Of a stretch of 64,000 bases of DNA, positions 10,346 through 20,792 are shown piece after piece. Origin of the DNA: Colwellia demingiae (lineage in GTDB: Bacteria > Pseudomonadota > Gammaproteobacteria > Enterobacterales > Alteromonadaceae); assembly GCF_007954275.1 (NCBI RefSeq), contig NZ_VOLT01000003.1, forward strand, positions 520,669 to 584,668, read 5' to 3'. How positions within the stretch are numbered: the stretch's first letter is position 1; every line of letters starts with the position of its first letter. The translations under genes and the position numbers were made by a program. The notes below the pieces were generated by a model. It was given only the letters and a program-made list of their open reading frames with translations, was not told where the DNA came from and did not search any database.

Positions 10346-11110
10346 CTACTCTTCAGTTGTATCAACTTTTCTTTTACCTTCGGCTAAATAATTTTTTAAT
10401 AAACCTTCGATTACGCGTGGGTTTTGACCGTCTTGAATACCCAGTACAGCATCAAGTACTAACTCCTGATTCATCTTTTCTTCAGCCATACGAAGTTTCA
10501 ACTTTGAAGCAATAGGAATAGCGATAACATTGGCTAAGAAAGCACCGTAGAGTGTTGTTAATAAGGCAACCGCCATAGCTGGACCAATAGACTTAGGGTC
10601 ATCCATATTAGATAACATGGCAACGAGACCGATAAGCGTGCCAATCATACCCATTGCAGGTGCAACATCAGCAAGGGCCATCATCATATCCGAACCTGTT
10701 TCATGACGCTCTGTAGTTAAATTAATATCTTTTTGTAAAGTCGCTCTCACTACATCGGCATCATGGCCATCAACGAGCATATCTACACCCTTTTGCATAA
10801 AATGGTTAGTAATCTCTGCTTCTTCTAACGCTAAAAAACCACCTTTACGCGCAGCATCAGCCATATCAACGGCTTTCTCAATTAACTCTTCAGGCTTTTC
10901 AAGTTTAAACATAAAGGCTTTGCCAATGATTTTTCCTATACCAAAGAACTGCCCCAAGTTGTAATTAGATAATACGATAAAAATTGAGCCACAAAAAACA
11001 ATCAATACCGACTGGGTATCAGCGAACATCATAATGTCGCCTGATAGCACCATCGCCATGACTAATAAACCAATGGCACCTAAAATACCAATTAACGTAG
11101 CTAAATCCAC
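10346..11110 (-). CDS. pomA: Sodium-type flagellar stator protein PomA
   Basis: The MotA/ExbB-family partner of PomB, 254 aa like Vibrio PomA. It has four transmembrane helices: two at the N-terminus (MDLATLIGILGAIGLLVMAM and LIVFCGSIFIVLSNYNLG) and two after residue 145 (APAMGMIGTLIGLVAMLSNM and AMAVALLTTLYGAFLANVIA). Between them is the charged cytoplasmic loop that contacts FliG. The conserved prolines at the third-helix entrance and in the second periplasmic region are present. First gene of a pomA-pomB operon, with its promoter probably in the following divergent spacer. Confidence 0.93.
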   Translation of the reverse strand: MDLATLIGILGAIGLLVMAMVLSGDIMMFADTQSVLIVFCGSIFIVLSNYNLGQFFGIGKIIGKAFMFKLEKPEELIEKAVDMADAARKGGFLALEEAEITNHFMQKGVDMLVDGHDADVVRATLQKDINLTTERHETGSDMMMALADVAPAMGMIGTLIGLVAMLSNMDDPKSIGPAMAVALLTTLYGAFLANVIAIPIASKLKLRMAEEKMNQELVLDAVLGIQDGQNPRVIEGLLKNYLAEGKRKVDTTEE

Positions 11111-11432
11111 AAAACTCTCCTAAACAACTAACTAATCGCGCTTTAACACTAATCAGTATAAGAAAGTGCTCACTTCTTTACGCTGAATGGTATTAGACCG
11201 TACTTCAATAAAAGAATAGTACATTAAGTGCAAACTATTCGCTAATCTCTAACGAATAATTTACTAATAATAAAGTATCTATATAAGTTTATTATCGCCC
11301 GTAGTGTCAATAACTTAACACTAATGATAAAATATTTTTAAAACTATTATTCAAGTAGGTCAATTGACCCACGTTGCAAGCTAAGGTAAGTTTGCGGAAT
11401 TAATTAATCATTATGTGCTTAGAGCAAAAATC
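11111..11432. other. Divergent spacer between pomA and xseB
   Basis: About 320 AT-rich bases separate two divergently transcribed operons, so promoters for both should lie here. I could not assign a clear sigma-70 or flagellar sigma site. No ORF or RNA gene is visible. Confidence 0.4.
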
Positions 11433-11681
11433 ATGGCTAAGAAGAAACTAGAAAACCTCTCTTTTGAAGAATCATTAAGTGAACTTGACACAATAGTGCA
11501 AAGTTTAGAGCAAGGTGAATTAAGCTTAGAAGAATCGATGGCACTTTTTGAACGAGGCCTGAACCTGAGCCAATTAAGTCAGGTAAAATTACAAGCTGCA
11601 GAGCAAAAAGTACAAATTCTGCTTGATAAGAATGGTACTGCTAAGCTAACTGACTTTGATAGTAGTGCAGGCGAAAATTAA
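11433..11681 (+). CDS. xseB: Exodeoxyribonuclease VII small subunit
   Basis: The small subunit of exonuclease VII, which degrades single-stranded DNA in complex with XseA. The 82-aa protein beginning MAKKKLENLSFEESLSELD shows the conserved SFEESLxELxxIVxxLEQGELSLEESMxLFERG helical pattern. I choose the ATG at 11433; a GTG 18 bp upstream would add six unconserved residues. The stop codon shares one base with the ispA start (TAATG), so translation is probably coupled. First gene of xseB-ispA-dxs, the usual gammaproteobacterial order. Confidence 0.94.
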   Translation: MAKKKLENLSFEESLSELDTIVQSLEQGELSLEESMALFERGLNLSQLSQVKLQAAEQKVQILLDKNGTAKLTDFDSSAGEN

Positions 11682-12583
11682 TGACGACATTAATTTCTTA
11701 TGCCCATTATCAACAACGCATCAATGACTTTTTAGCCGCTAAGCTCGAAGGGCTTACCATCAATGATCCCAAGCTTATTGATGCCATGCGTTATGGCTTG
11801 CTTATTGGTGGTAAACGCATGCGTCCTTACTTAGCCTATATTACTGGCGAAGCAATATCAGCTGATTTACATGATATTGATGCAGTAGCAGGTGCCTTAG
11901 AGTGTATTCACGCTTACTCGCTTTTACATGATGATTTACCTGCGATGGATGACGATGATTTAAGACGCGGCAAACATACTTGTCATAAAGCATTTGATGA
12001 AGCAACGGCAATATTAGCAGGCGATGCCTTGCAGACACTTGCTTTTGATATCTTAGCTAATCATACGTTTTCAACGAATCAAACAACTTCTAAAATGCCT
12101 ATACAGGTAAAACTAATTCAACAATTAGTTCGAGCTTCTGGTTATCAGGGGATGTGTGGCGGACAGGCGCTTGATTTAGCTGCAACGGGTAAAAACATTT
12201 CACTATGTGAATTGGAAGTTTTACATTCTCTTAAAACTGGCGCTTTATTGGAAGCATCAGTATTAATGCCTGCTATGTGTAGCGGACAAGTCACCAGTGA
12301 ATATAAAAAAATATTGAGTGAGTACGCACAGCTGATTGGCCTAGCCTACCAAGTACAAGATGATATTATTGACTTAACATCAACCGAAGAAGAACTCGGT
12401 AAACCAGTCGGATCTGATTTAGCAGCTAACAAAAGTACTTATCCAGCGTTGCTTGGTTTACAAGGCGCACAAGACAAAGCTGAAAACTTATTACAACAAG
12501 CGCTTCAAGCTTTGAGCAGATTACCTTACAATACCCAATCTTTAGCAGATTTTGCCACTTTTATTGTTAAACGCAGCCACTAG
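11681..12583 (+). CDS. ispA: Farnesyl diphosphate synthase (short-chain polyprenyl synthase)
   Basis: Condenses isopentenyl diphosphate with dimethylallyl and geranyl diphosphate to give farnesyl diphosphate for quinones and undecaprenyl phosphate. The first aspartate-rich motif is in LLHDDLPAMDDDDLRRGK, the second is QVQDDIIDL, with GGKRMRPYL near the N-terminus. 300 aa, normal for IspA. One-base overlap with xseB and 54 bp to dxs, so a single isoprenoid operon. Product chain length is inferred from family and context. Confidence 0.95.
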   Translation: MTTLISYAHYQQRINDFLAAKLEGLTINDPKLIDAMRYGLLIGGKRMRPYLAYITGEAISADLHDIDAVAGALECIHAYSLLHDDLPAMDDDDLRRGKHTCHKAFDEATAILAGDALQTLAFDILANHTFSTNQTTSKMPIQVKLIQQLVRASGYQGMCGGQALDLAATGKNISLCELEVLHSLKTGALLEASVLMPAMCSGQVTSEYKKILSEYAQLIGLAYQVQDDIIDLTSTEEELGKPVGSDLAANKSTYPALLGLQGAQDKAENLLQQALQALSRLPYNTQSLADFATFIVKRSH

Positions 12584-12637
12584 GCGTCAAGACTGAGCAA
12601 AACTTTAAATAAAATAATAATTACCAATAGACAAACT

Positions 12638-14530
12638 ATGACTACAAACCTTGCTGACTACCCATTACTTTCTCAGATTAATATTCCAGAGGATCTGCGC
12701 AATATGCCGCAGGAACAACTGACACGTATTAGTAATGAATTGCGTAGTTTTTTACTTAATTCAGTAAGTAAAAGTAGTGGACACTTTGCATCAGGCTTGG
12801 GGACAATTGAGCTTACTGTAGCCTTACATTATGTATACAACACCCCGTTTGATCACTTGATTTGGGATGTTGGTCATCAAGCATACCCGCATAAAATTTT
12901 AACCGGTAGGCGTGATCAGCTACACACTATAAGACAAAAAGGTGGCTTGCACCCTTTCCCTTGGCGTGAAGAGAGCGAGTACGATACTTTAAGTGTTGGT
13001 CATTCAAGCACCTCAATTTCTGCCGCTTTAGGTTTAGCAGTAGCCGCTGAAAAAGAAGCAAAAAACCGTAAAACGGTTGCTGTCATTGGCGATGGAGCTA
13101 TGACCGCAGGTATGGCCTTTGAAGCATTAAATCACGCGGGCGATATCAAAAAAGATATGTTAATCATATTAAATGATAATGACATGTCAATTTCAAAAAA
13201 TGTTGGCGCATTAAATAACCATCTTGCCAAGTTACTATCAGGCAGTATTTTTACTGGCTTTAGAGAAAGCAGTAAAAAATTATTAGGCAATATTCCGCCA
13301 ATAAAAGAACTCGCTAGCCGTGCTGAAGAACATTTAAAAGGCATGGTCGTGCCAAGTACTTTTTTTGAAGAGTTAGGATTTAATTATATTGGCCCTATTG
13401 ACGGCCATGATGTCGAAAGCTTAGTCACAACAATTAAAAACATGCGCAGCTTGAAAGGGCCACAATTTTTGCATGTTGTTACGACCAAAGGTAAAGGGTA
13501 TCAAGCAGCAGAGCAAGACCCGATCAAATATCATGCTGTACCAAAGTTTAATCCTGAAGAGACTAACTTACCCCAGTCCAAACCAAGTTTACCTACTTAT
13601 TCAAAAATCTTTGGCGATTGGTTGTGTAAAACAGCTGAAATTGATAAAAAGTTAGTAGCGGTTACTCCTGCCATGGCTGAGGGCTCTGGTATGGTTGAAT
13701 TTAGCCAACGTTTTCCAGATCAATACTTTGATGTAGCAATTGCTGAACAACACTCAGTAACTTATGCAGCAGGTCTTGCAATTGGCGGTCTAAAGCCGGT
13801 AGTAGCAATTTATTCTAGTTTTTTACAACGTGGTTATGATCAATTCATTCACGATGTAGCTATACAAAACTTACCCGTAATGTTTGCTGTTGATCGTGCA
13901 GGCATAGTAGGCGCTGATGGTGCTACTCATCAAGGCGTTTTCGACTTAAGCTTTTTACGTTGTATTCCTAATACCGTTATCATGGCCCCCTCTAATGAAC
14001 GAGAGTGTCAGTTAATGTTAAACACTGGTTACAAGTTAGATGGCCCTAGTGTTGTTCGCTACCCTCGCGGCAATGGTACTGGCGAAATACTCCCTAGTGT
14101 TGATGAAACCATTGAACTAGGTAAAGGTGTGACCATCCTTACAGCCGAAGTTATAGAAAACCAAGAACCAACAAACAAAAGCATAGCCATATTAAGTTTT
14201 GGCTCTATGTTAGGTGAAGCAAAAAAAGCAGCATTAGAACTTAATGCAACGCTAGTAGATATGCGCTTCGTTAAACCGCTTGATGAATCACTTATTGATG
14301 CGTTAAATGCCAAACATGACTGTTTGGTAACGGTTGAAGATAATGCTATAGCTGGCGGTGCTGGCTCAGGCGTGAACGAATACTTACTCGCTCAAGGTAA
14401 ACCTGTGACTATTCTAAATATTGGTGTTACTGACCATTTTGTTAAACATGGTACTCAGGAAGAAATGCATCATGAATTAGGGTTAGATGCCGAAGGTATT
14501 GTGATTAAAATAAAACGCTTTATTAACTAA
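12638..14530 (+). CDS. dxs: 1-deoxy-D-xylulose-5-phosphate synthase
   Basis: Thiamine-diphosphate enzyme joining pyruvate and glyceraldehyde 3-phosphate, the first step of the MEP isoprenoid pathway (ispD and ispF of the same pathway are also in this window). The 630 aa contain [15 protein letters not shown], the ThDP/Mg motif GDGAMTAG...NDNDMSIS, the catalytic Glu in [15 protein letters not shown], and the DRAG segment [16 protein letters not shown]. The C-terminal transketolase domain is complete. A strong terminator follows. Confidence 0.97.
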   Translation: MTTNLADYPLLSQINIPEDLRNMPQEQLTRISNELRSFLLNSVSKSSGHFASGLGTIELTVALHYVYNTPFDHLIWDVGHQAYPHKILTGRRDQLHTIRQKGGLHPFPWREESEYDTLSVGHSSTSISAALGLAVAAEKEAKNRKTVAVIGDGAMTAGMAFEALNHAGDIKKDMLIILNDNDMSISKNVGALNNHLAKLLSGSIFTGFRESSKKLLGNIPPIKELASRAEEHLKGMVVPSTFFEELGFNYIGPIDGHDVESLVTTIKNMRSLKGPQFLHVVTTKGKGYQAAEQDPIKYHAVPKFNPEETNLPQSKPSLPTYSKIFGDWLCKTAEIDKKLVAVTPAMAEGSGMVEFSQRFPDQYFDVAIAEQHSVTYAAGLAIGGLKPVVAIYSSFLQRGYDQFIHDVAIQNLPVMFAVDRAGIVGADGATHQGVFDLSFLRCIPNTVIMAPSNERECQLMLNTGYKLDGPSVVRYPRGNGTGEILPSVDETIELGKGVTILTAEVIENQEPTNKSIAILSFGSMLGEAKKAALELNATLVDMRFVKPLDESLIDALNAKHDCLVTVEDNAIAGGAGSGVNEYLLAQGKPVTILNIGVTDHFVKHGTQEEMHHELGLDAEGIVIKIKRFIN

Positions 14531-14556
14531 TTTTATGACTGGATATAACATGCAAT

Positions 14557-14593
14557 AAAAAAGGATAATGAAGTAAATTCATTATCCTTTTTT
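14557..14593 (+). terminator. Intrinsic terminator of the xseB-ispA-dxs operon
   Basis: Sixteen-base complementary arms (A-run, GGATAATGAA / TTCATTATCC, T-run) around a 5-nt loop, 27 bp after the dxs stop. The A/T flanks make it usable on both strands. Confidence 0.9.
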
Positions 14594-14684
14594 ATTAGCA
14601 AAGTTTTAACAGTAAAGCCCTACTTCTATTACTAATATTAGACGGGTTAAAAGTCACCACTCACATTGGCAACTTAGCCAGCTA

Positions 14685-14915
14685 CTATAAGTTCTCTACA
14701 TCAATTCTATTTTGAAGATTGTGTTCAAGCGCTGCTTTTTTCTCACGCTCTTGTCGCTTTTCGCACGGGTTGTCACAGTTACACTCTTTATCAATGCCAA
14801 CGCTCGCTAAACCACCACAACTACCTGCTAGTGTTTTGTTTTGGAAAATATAACCTACTGCCATGGCAGCACCTACAATAAGGAAAAAACCAAAAGAAAT
14901 AAGGAAAATCATCAT
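14685..14915 (-). CDS. nqrM: Na+-NQR maturation protein NqrM
   Basis: A 76-aa inner-membrane protein needed to assemble the iron centre of the Na+-translocating NADH:quinone reductase. One N-terminal transmembrane helix (MIFLISFGFFLIVGAAMAVGY) is followed by a cysteine cluster, GSCGGL...ECNCDNPC, the NqrM/DUF539 signature that probably binds iron. It is the last gene after nqrABCDEF-apbE, its normal neighbourhood. Two Met codons stand in tandem at the start; either may be used. Confidence 0.93.
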   Translation of the reverse strand: MMIFLISFGFFLIVGAAMAVGYIFQNKTLAGSCGGLASVGIDKECNCDNPCEKRQEREKKAALEHNLQNRIDVENL

Positions 14916-15034
14916 AATGCTATGCTCTCAATTAAAAACAGCCAATGCTCAGGACAAGAGTCATTGTAATAAATATCATCCACGACCCTCTTATTAAAAT
15001 AAGAAGCAGTCGCTATGTGTTAAACAAACGGGTG

Positions 15035-16066
15035 TTATTTCAAATATTGTTTGAATTTTACCGTAAATCGCTCATCAAAGCCATTTTCAGTCTTAGAAAT
15101 AAATAATGCCGCAAGGTTATTTTCTGTAGCAAAAACCATTCCTTTTTCCATGCCCATCACCATCAAGGTGGTTGATAAGCCATCAGCCGTCATAGACGAA
15201 GGATGAATTACGGTTACAGACACTAAATTATGGTTAATCGGTTTCCCCGTATCTGGATCGATAATATGAGAAAAGCGCTGACCATCTGCTTCAAAGTAAT
15301 TACGGTAGTCACCAGAGGTAGCTACCGCATTGTCTTTAGGAATAATGACTTGATGAACAGCGCGTTCTTCACCACTTGGATCAAGAATTGGTTTCTCTAT
15401 TGCAATGGCCCACAGTTCACCTGTGTGTTTAAAGCCCCTTAATCGCATTTCTCCGCCAATTTCTACTAAGTAGCGGGTAAATCCATTACTTTCAATTAAC
15501 TCAGCAACAACATCGACACCGTAGCCTTTAGCAATTGTTGATAAATCTATATATAAGTCAGGTGTTTTTTTAGCAAGAAAATTACCTTCTAGCACCAAAT
15601 TTTGTAAACCGACACGTTTTTTAGTCGCCGCTAATATCGCATCACTTGGAACGGTTTCAGGACGCTGCTCAGGTCCAAAACCCCAAAGATTAACTAATGG
15701 CCCAACGGTCACATCAAGCTTTCCTTCACTTAATTGACCAAGACGAATAGATTCTCTAACAACACGAGCAAACCCTGGTGAAATTTCAATAGCTTTAGTT
15801 GATGTTAATTGATTAAATTGTGACAACTCAGAATCAGGAATATAAGTCGACATTTCTTGATTAACTTGTTCTAGCGCTGCATCAATTTTTTGTTGCAAGT
15901 TAAGCGTTTCCACCTGTTCTTTAGTGCCAACAACTTTAATATTATAAGTTGTACCCATCGTACGACCTTGCAATAAGATTTCTTGTTTACCGGTATTATT
16001 ACTTGGGAAGCAAGCTGATAATGCCAGTACCAAAGCGGCTAACAACGTTAGTTTCATTTTATTCAT
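15035..16066 (-). CDS. apbE: FAD:protein FMN transferase (lipoprotein ApbE)
   Basis: Transfers FMN from FAD onto threonines of target proteins, here surely NqrB and NqrC. The protein begins MNKMKLTLLAALVLALSACF, a lipoprotein signal with lipobox LSAC. Hallmarks: GRTMGTTYNIKV, the KGYGVD region (IDLSTIAKGYGVD) and FSHIIDPDTGKPI. I start at the ATG at 16066, which has a GGA ribosome site 8-9 bases upstream; the open frame extends to a TTG at 16078. It lies downstream of nqrF, from which two hairpins and a palindromic repeat separate it. Confidence 0.95.
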   Translation of the reverse strand: MNKMKLTLLAALVLALSACFPSNNTGKQEILLQGRTMGTTYNIKVVGTKEQVETLNLQQKIDAALEQVNQEMSTYIPDSELSQFNQLTSTKAIEISPGFARVVRESIRLGQLSEGKLDVTVGPLVNLWGFGPEQRPETVPSDAILAATKKRVGLQNLVLEGNFLAKKTPDLYIDLSTIAKGYGVDVVAELIESNGFTRYLVEIGGEMRLRGFKHTGELWAIAIEKPILDPSGEERAVHQVIIPKDNAVATSGDYRNYFEADGQRFSHIIDPDTGKPINHNLVSVTVIHPSSMTADGLSTTLMVMGMEKGMVFATENNLAALFISKTENGFDERFTVKFKQYLK

Positions 16067-16080
16067 AAGTGGTTCCAAAT

Positions 16081-16127
16081 TATTATTTATGTGAGCCTAT
16101 TTAAAAAATAGGCTCACATAAATAATA
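16081..16127. repeat. 22-bp perfect inverted repeat upstream of apbE
   Basis: Two 22-base perfectly complementary arms (core ATGTGAGCCTAT) around a 3-nt AAA loop, starting 14 bases upstream of the apbE ATG. In nqr-apbE read-through RNA it would form a very stable hairpin overlapping or adjoining the apbE ribosome site. Confidence 0.75.
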
Positions 16128-16151
16128 AAGACGACCGAAGTCGTCTTTATT
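16124..16151 (-). terminator. Hairpin terminator after nqrF
   Basis: A stem AATAAAGACGAC / GTCGTCTTTATT with a 4-nt loop, about 140 bp after the nqrF stop; the minus strand continues T-rich but interrupted. It directly abuts the 22-bp inverted repeat, so the pair forms a double hairpin between nqrF and apbE. Probably a partial terminator that lowers apbE expression. Confidence 0.65.
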
Positions 16152-16169
16152 TTAATGTTCATCAACAGT

Positions 16170-16290
16170 ATATTTTAGCTTAAGCGTCGAATAGTGCCGC
16201 TAATTCAAGGCGGATGCACGGAGCCTATGACTATAGGTGAGTACATCCAACGCTGAAGTCGTGCCACTAGGCAAGCTTAAAGTAAAATAT
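16170..16290. repeat. 121-bp pseudo-palindromic (MITE/BIME-like) repeat at the end of nqrF
   Basis: Terminal arms 16170-16185 and 16275-16290 are complementary at 14 of 16 positions, and the interior (centre near 16231, CCTATGACTATAGG) is also largely self-complementary. The right arm ends on the first base of the nqrF stop codon. This looks like a dispersed palindromic element of the kind found in Alteromonadales genomes; copy number cannot be tested from one window. Confidence 0.6.
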
Positions 16291-17513
16291 TAGCCGCCGA
16301 AGTCATCCAGCATTATATTCTCATCTTCAACACCAAGATCTTTAAGCATACCGATAACAGCAGCATTCATCATTGGTGGACCACACATGTAGTATTCACA
16401 ATCTTCTGGTGCTTCATGGTCTTTCAAATATTCTTCAAAAAGAACATTATGGATAAAACCAGTTAAGCCATCCCAGTTATCTTCAGGTTGTGGATCAGAT
16501 AAAGCAACATGCCATTGGAAGTTATCATTATCAGCCGCTAGGCCATTATAATCATCTTCATAGAACATTTCGCGCTTAGAGCGGGCACCATACCAGAAAC
16601 TCATCTTACGTTTAGACTCTAAACGCTTAAGTTGGTCAAAGATATGAGAACGCATTGGAGCCATACCAGCACCACCACCAATAAAGACCATTTCATTATC
16701 AGTTTCTTTAGCGAAGAACTCACCAAACGGACCTGAAATAGTCACTTTATCACCAGCCTTAAGGCTGAAGATAAATGATGACATTTTACCTGCTGGTAAA
16801 TGTAAACGTCCAGGAGGCGGCGTAGCAATACGCACATTAAGCATGATAATGCCTGCTTCTTCTGGGTAGTTAGCCATTGAGTAGGCACGTAATGTATCTG
16901 TGTCTACTTTTGACTCTACGTCGAAGAAACCAAAATGTTTCCAATCGCCACGGTACTGTTCATCAATATCAAAATCACTATATTTAACATGATGTGCTGG
17001 TGCTTCAATTTGAATGTAACCACCCGCTTTAAACGGTACTGATTCACCATTTGGAATTTGCAGTTTCAGCTCTTTAATGAACGTTGCTTTGTTATCGTTT
17101 GAGATAACTTCACATTCCCATTGTTGAACACCGAAGATTTCATCTTCAACTTCAATTTCCATGTCTTGTTTAACAGCAACTTGACACGCTAAACGACAGC
17201 CAGTTTTAGCTTCACGTTTATTGATGTGACCTTCTTCCGTAGGAAGAATATCACCACCACCTGAATGCACTTCAACACGACATTGGCCACAAGTACCACC
17301 GCCGCCACATGCTGAAGGAATAAAAATCCCTTGATCAGCTAGTGCACCTAATAATTTTCCGCCTGCAGCTGTTTTCACAGCTTTTGTCGGGTCGCCATTT
17401 ATACTGATCGTTACTTCACCACTTGATACTAACTTAGATTTAGCAAATAAAATCACTAAGACTAAGGCAATAATTATCGCGGTAAACATCGATACGCCGA
17501 GAATAATTTCCAT
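16290..17513 (-). CDS. nqrF: Na+-translocating NADH:quinone reductase subunit F
   Basis: The NADH-oxidising entry subunit of the Na+ pump. N-terminal transmembrane helix ([21 protein letters not shown]), then a 2Fe-2S ferredoxin domain with [10 protein letters not shown] (about residues 69-78) and a fourth cysteine in CRLACQV. Next come the FAD domain ([11 protein letters not shown]) and the NADH domain ([32 protein letters not shown]). Ends in LDDFGG as in Vibrio NqrF; 407 aa, normal. Last gene of the nqrABCDEF run. Confidence 0.98.
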   Translation of the reverse strand: MEIILGVSMFTAIIIALVLVILFAKSKLVSSGEVTISINGDPTKAVKTAAGGKLLGALADQGIFIPSACGGGGTCGQCRVEVHSGGGDILPTEEGHINKREAKTGCRLACQVAVKQDMEIEVEDEIFGVQQWECEVISNDNKATFIKELKLQIPNGESVPFKAGGYIQIEAPAHHVKYSDFDIDEQYRGDWKHFGFFDVESKVDTDTLRAYSMANYPEEAGIIMLNVRIATPPPGRLHLPAGKMSSFIFSLKAGDKVTISGPFGEFFAKETDNEMVFIGGGAGMAPMRSHIFDQLKRLESKRKMSFWYGARSKREMFYEDDYNGLAADNDNFQWHVALSDPQPEDNWDGLTGFIHNVLFEEYLKDHEAPEDCEYYMCGPPMMNAAVIGMLKDLGVEDENIMLDDFGG

Positions 17514-17575
17514 CGACTATTCCTTAAACTTCTCTAAGGGTGCAACACAGAATATTTGCATTACACCGACCAAAT

Positions 17576-18199
17576 TTATAACGAAATACCACCGAAAGAA
17601 AGAAAGCCAAAAGCCATCAATCCAGCAGTAATAAATGTAATACCTAAACCTTTCAAACCGTTTGGCACATCAGAATATTTCATCTTTTCGCGCAAACCAG
17701 CCATCAATACAATTGCTAACATCCAACCTATACCTGAGCCAACGCCGTAAACGACACTTTCGCCAAGCGTAAGGTTTTTCGCAACCATAAATGATACTGC
17801 ACCAAAAATGGCACAGTTAACTGTGATTAAAGGTAAGAAGATGCCAAGTGCTTGATACAAAGCAGGGAAATACTTATCTAAAAGCATTTCTAAAATTTGT
17901 ACTAAAGCAGCAATAACCCCGATAAAGGTAATAAATGACAAGAAGCTAAGGTCAATTGATTCTTTCGGATCAGTAATTCCCATTAGGCTATCAAGTGCAC
18001 CCGGCGCTAAAATTGCTTGGTAGATAATTTGGTTAGCAGGAACTGCTAAACCAAGTACTACAACAACCGCAACACCTAAACCAATCGCTGTGCTAACTTT
18101 CTTTGATACCGCTAAGAAAGTACACATACCTAAGAAGAAGCTTAATGCCATATTCTCAATAAATATGGTTTTAACAAATATGCTTAAATAATGTTCCAT
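17576..18199 (-). CDS. nqrE: Na+-translocating NADH:quinone reductase subunit E
   Basis: Polytopic inner-membrane subunit (207 aa, about six helices) of Nqr; together with NqrD it forms the Na+ channel region and holds a membrane iron centre. The N-terminus [20 protein letters not shown] and the [15 protein letters not shown] cysteine segment are typical; a cysteine is also present in [12 protein letters not shown], in the opposite half. Two bases separate it from nqrD, so translation is probably coupled. Confidence 0.97.
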   Translation of the reverse strand: MEHYLSIFVKTIFIENMALSFFLGMCTFLAVSKKVSTAIGLGVAVVVVLGLAVPANQIIYQAILAPGALDSLMGITDPKESIDLSFLSFITFIGVIAALVQILEMLLDKYFPALYQALGIFLPLITVNCAIFGAVSFMVAKNLTLGESVVYGVGSGIGWMLAIVLMAGLREKMKYSDVPNGLKGLGITFITAGLMAFGFLSFGGISL

Positions 18200-18201
18200 G
18201 A

Positions 18202-18825
18202 TTAATCCTTCTCAACTTGTTCTGGTTTCCACTGGCGTACAGCCCAGATGATTAAACCAATTATGAAGAATGAACTAAAAGGTAAGACTAATAGACCATT
18301 ACCTTGGTACCAACCACCATTTTGGATCAAAGGCAGAACTTCAGCACCAAATAAGGTACCAAAACCAAATAATTCACGGAAGAAAGCAACAACCATTAAG
18401 ACTGCACCGTAACCTAAGCCATTACCGATACCGTCTAAGAAGCTCACGCCTGGCTTTTCTTTCATAGCAAAAGCTTCAGCACGACCCATAACGATACAGT
18501 TAGTAATAATCAAACCAATATAAACCGATAATTCTTTCGATAATTGGTAAGAGAAAGCTTTTAATACTTGGTCAACAACAATTACGAGTGAAGCAATAAT
18601 CGCCATTTGCACAATAATACGTACGCTTGATGGTATTTGATTACGAATAATCGAAATAAACAAGTTTGAGAATGCTGTTACTAGCATAACCGCAACGCTC
18701 ATAACCAAAGCATTGGCCATTGAACTTGTTACAGCAAGCGCAGAACAAACACCGAGTACTTGTAAAGCAATTGGGTTGTTATCAACAACAGGTCCGAAGA
18801 GGACTTTTTTAGTATCTGAAGACAT
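18202..18825 (-). CDS. nqrD: Na+-translocating NADH:quinone reductase subunit D
   Basis: Integral membrane subunit (207 aa, about six helices) homologous to NqrE and arranged with it as an inverted pair. The cysteine motifs [15 protein letters not shown] and [16 protein letters not shown] correspond to the NqrE ones and ligate the shared iron centre. Starts [19 protein letters not shown]; the start codon overlaps the last base of nqrC. Confidence 0.97.
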   Translation of the reverse strand: MSSDTKKVLFGPVVDNNPIALQVLGVCSALAVTSSMANALVMSVAVMLVTAFSNLFISIIRNQIPSSVRIIVQMAIIASLVIVVDQVLKAFSYQLSKELSVYIGLIITNCIVMGRAEAFAMKEKPGVSFLDGIGNGLGYGAVLMVVAFFRELFGFGTLFGAEVLPLIQNGGWYQGNGLLVLPFSSFFIIGLIIWAVRQWKPEQVEKD

Positions 18826-19595
18826 TAGTTCAATCCTCCATTACGGAATTTAGCAATAAAAGGACCATAGCCTTCATCACCCAACCAAAAATGCAAGGTA
18901 CGCTGAACACCATTACTGGTTAATGTAGCACCAGATAACGCATCAACACCGTGAACATCACCTTTCTTAGCGCCACCTTTAACGATTTGAATTGCGATAT
19001 TGCCTTGCTCGTTATACATTTTTTTACCTGGCCATAAGGCTTTCCATTTAGGGTTAAGCACTTCTGCGCCCAATCCTGGAGTTTCCTTAAGATCAGAATA
19101 AACAACGCTTTTAACGGTGTTCAAATCTGGTGCTAGACCAACAAAACCATACATAAGATCCCATAAACCACTACCTACGATAGGTAATACAATAGTATCT
19201 AATTGACCTTGTTCAGTTTTAACCAAATAAACAACTGCGTGGTCAGCACGACGACTAAGACCTGCTATATCATTAGCTGGTTTAGTACTTTTTGCTGAAT
19301 CACGAGAGTCTGAACGCTCGTCAAACGTATTAACATCACCTTCAATAATTGTACCTGTTTTAAGGTCAATCATTTTAGCTATAACGCGTTTGTTATAAGT
19401 ACCAACAATATCTTTACCTGCATCAGCTAATAAACCCGATGCTTCAAGAATCTTAGTTTGCTTATCAAGCAATTTGTTAGCTTGTTGTAGTGGTTTTAGA
19501 CCAACCGCGGCAATAGATACCAAGGCAGCACACACTAAACAGATAACTAAAACAAAACCTAGGGTTCTGCCAAATGTTTCTTTATTACTAGACAT
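18825..19595 (-). CDS. nqrC: Na+-translocating NADH:quinone reductase subunit C
   Basis: Periplasmic-facing subunit with one N-terminal transmembrane helix ([20 protein letters not shown]) and a covalently bound FMN on the threonine of the [13 protein letters not shown] motif, attached by ApbE. I start at the ATG ([13 protein letters not shown]), which has GGAGG about 10 bases upstream, rather than at an upstream TTG at 19604. The start sits just inside the end of nqrB. About 256 aa, as in Vibrio. Confidence 0.97.
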   Translation of the reverse strand: MSSNKETFGRTLGFVLVICLVCAALVSIAAVGLKPLQQANKLLDKQTKILEASGLLADAGKDIVGTYNKRVIAKMIDLKTGTIIEGDVNTFDERSDSRDSAKSTKPANDIAGLSRRADHAVVYLVKTEQGQLDTIVLPIVGSGLWDLMYGFVGLAPDLNTVKSVVYSDLKETPGLGAEVLNPKWKALWPGKKMYNEQGNIAIQIVKGGAKKGDVHGVDALSGATLTSNGVQRTLHFWLGDEGYGPFIAKFRNGGLN

Positions 19596-20790
19596 TACGT
19601 GCAAGCCTCCGTTTGATATTGCCTTGTACTACAAAGTAGTCAAACAATGGTGCGAACAAGTTAGCGAATAAAATAGCTAACATCATACCTTCTGGGAATG
19701 CTGGGTTAACAACACGAACCAATACCACCATAACGCCAACTAAAGCGCCAAACCAGTATTTACCTGTATTGGTAAACGAAGCAGAAACAGGGTCAGTTGC
19801 CATAAACATCATACCAAAAGCAAAACCACCAATAACTAAGTGCCAATGCCAAGGCATAGCAAACATAGCATTAGTCTCACTGCCAATAACATTGAATAAT
19901 AATGAAGTAACAACCATACCGCCAAACACACCTAATACGATGCGCCAAGAAGCAATACCTTTATAAAGGATGTAAGCACCACCCAATAGAATAGCAAAAG
20001 TAGACACTTCACCTACAGAACCAGGAATAAAGCCCCAGAAAGCGTTCCACCAATCAGCATTCACTGAGTAATCAACAAGACCTTGGCTAGCAGAGCTAAG
20101 CATAGTAGCGCCAGAGAAACCATCAGCAGCAACCCATACAGCATCACCTGAAATTTGGCTTGGGTAAGCAAAGAATAAAAACGCACGACCAGCTAACGCT
20201 GGGTTTAAGAAGTTTTTACCTGTACCACCAAAGATTTCTTTCGCGATAACGATACCAAAAGTAATACCTATGGCAACTTGCCATAAAGGAATACTAGCCG
20301 GTAAGATAAGTGCGAATAAGATTGAAGAAACGAAGAAACCTTCATTCACTTCATGACCACGCACTGCTGCAAATAGTACTTCCCAAAAGCCACCAACAAT
20401 AAAGGTAACAGCATAAATAGGTAGGAAGAACATGGCGCCATAGAACATCATATCAAATGTGCCAGAGCTAGCAGTTAACGATCCGCCAAGTAAGCTGAAT
20501 AAATCAACCTGCCAAGATTGTGGTAAAGCATAACCTGCAGCTAAAGCGTCAACCGCTTGAAAACCAATGTTATACATACCAAAGAACATGGCTGGAAAAA
20601 CTGCAAGCCATACAGTGATCATAATACGCTTTAGATCAATGCTATCACGAACGTGAGTTTTACCTTTATTGACCATGCCTGGAGTAAATAACCCCGTAGC
20701 AACGGCTTCATAAAGTGCAAACCACTTCTCTTGTTTGCCGCCTTTTTCAAAATGCGGTTCAATATCTTCAATAAACTTTTTCAAGCCCAT
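19588..20790 (-). CDS. nqrB: Na+-translocating NADH:quinone reductase subunit B
   Basis: Large membrane subunit (400 aa, about ten helices) that carries a covalent FMN on the threonine of [12 protein letters not shown] and riboflavin, and is central to Na+ translocation. I start at [19 protein letters not shown], the normal NqrB N-terminus; the frame is open for 11 more codons. The [18 protein letters not shown] and [16 protein letters not shown] segments are diagnostic. The gene overlaps nqrC by a few bases and begins just after the nqrA stop. Confidence 0.98.
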   Translation of the reverse strand: MGLKKFIEDIEPHFEKGGKQEKWFALYEAVATGLFTPGMVNKGKTHVRDSIDLKRIMITVWLAVFPAMFFGMYNIGFQAVDALAAGYALPQSWQVDLFSLLGGSLTASSGTFDMMFYGAMFFLPIYAVTFIVGGFWEVLFAAVRGHEVNEGFFVSSILFALILPASIPLWQVAIGITFGIVIAKEIFGGTGKNFLNPALAGRAFLFFAYPSQISGDAVWVAADGFSGATMLSSASQGLVDYSVNADWWNAFWGFIPGSVGEVSTFAILLGGAYILYKGIASWRIVLGVFGGMVVTSLLFNVIGSETNAMFAMPWHWHLVIGGFAFGMMFMATDPVSASFTNTGKYWFGALVGVMVVLVRVVNPAFPEGMMLAILFANLFAPLFDYFVVQGNIKRRLARNV

Positions 20791-20792
20791 GA

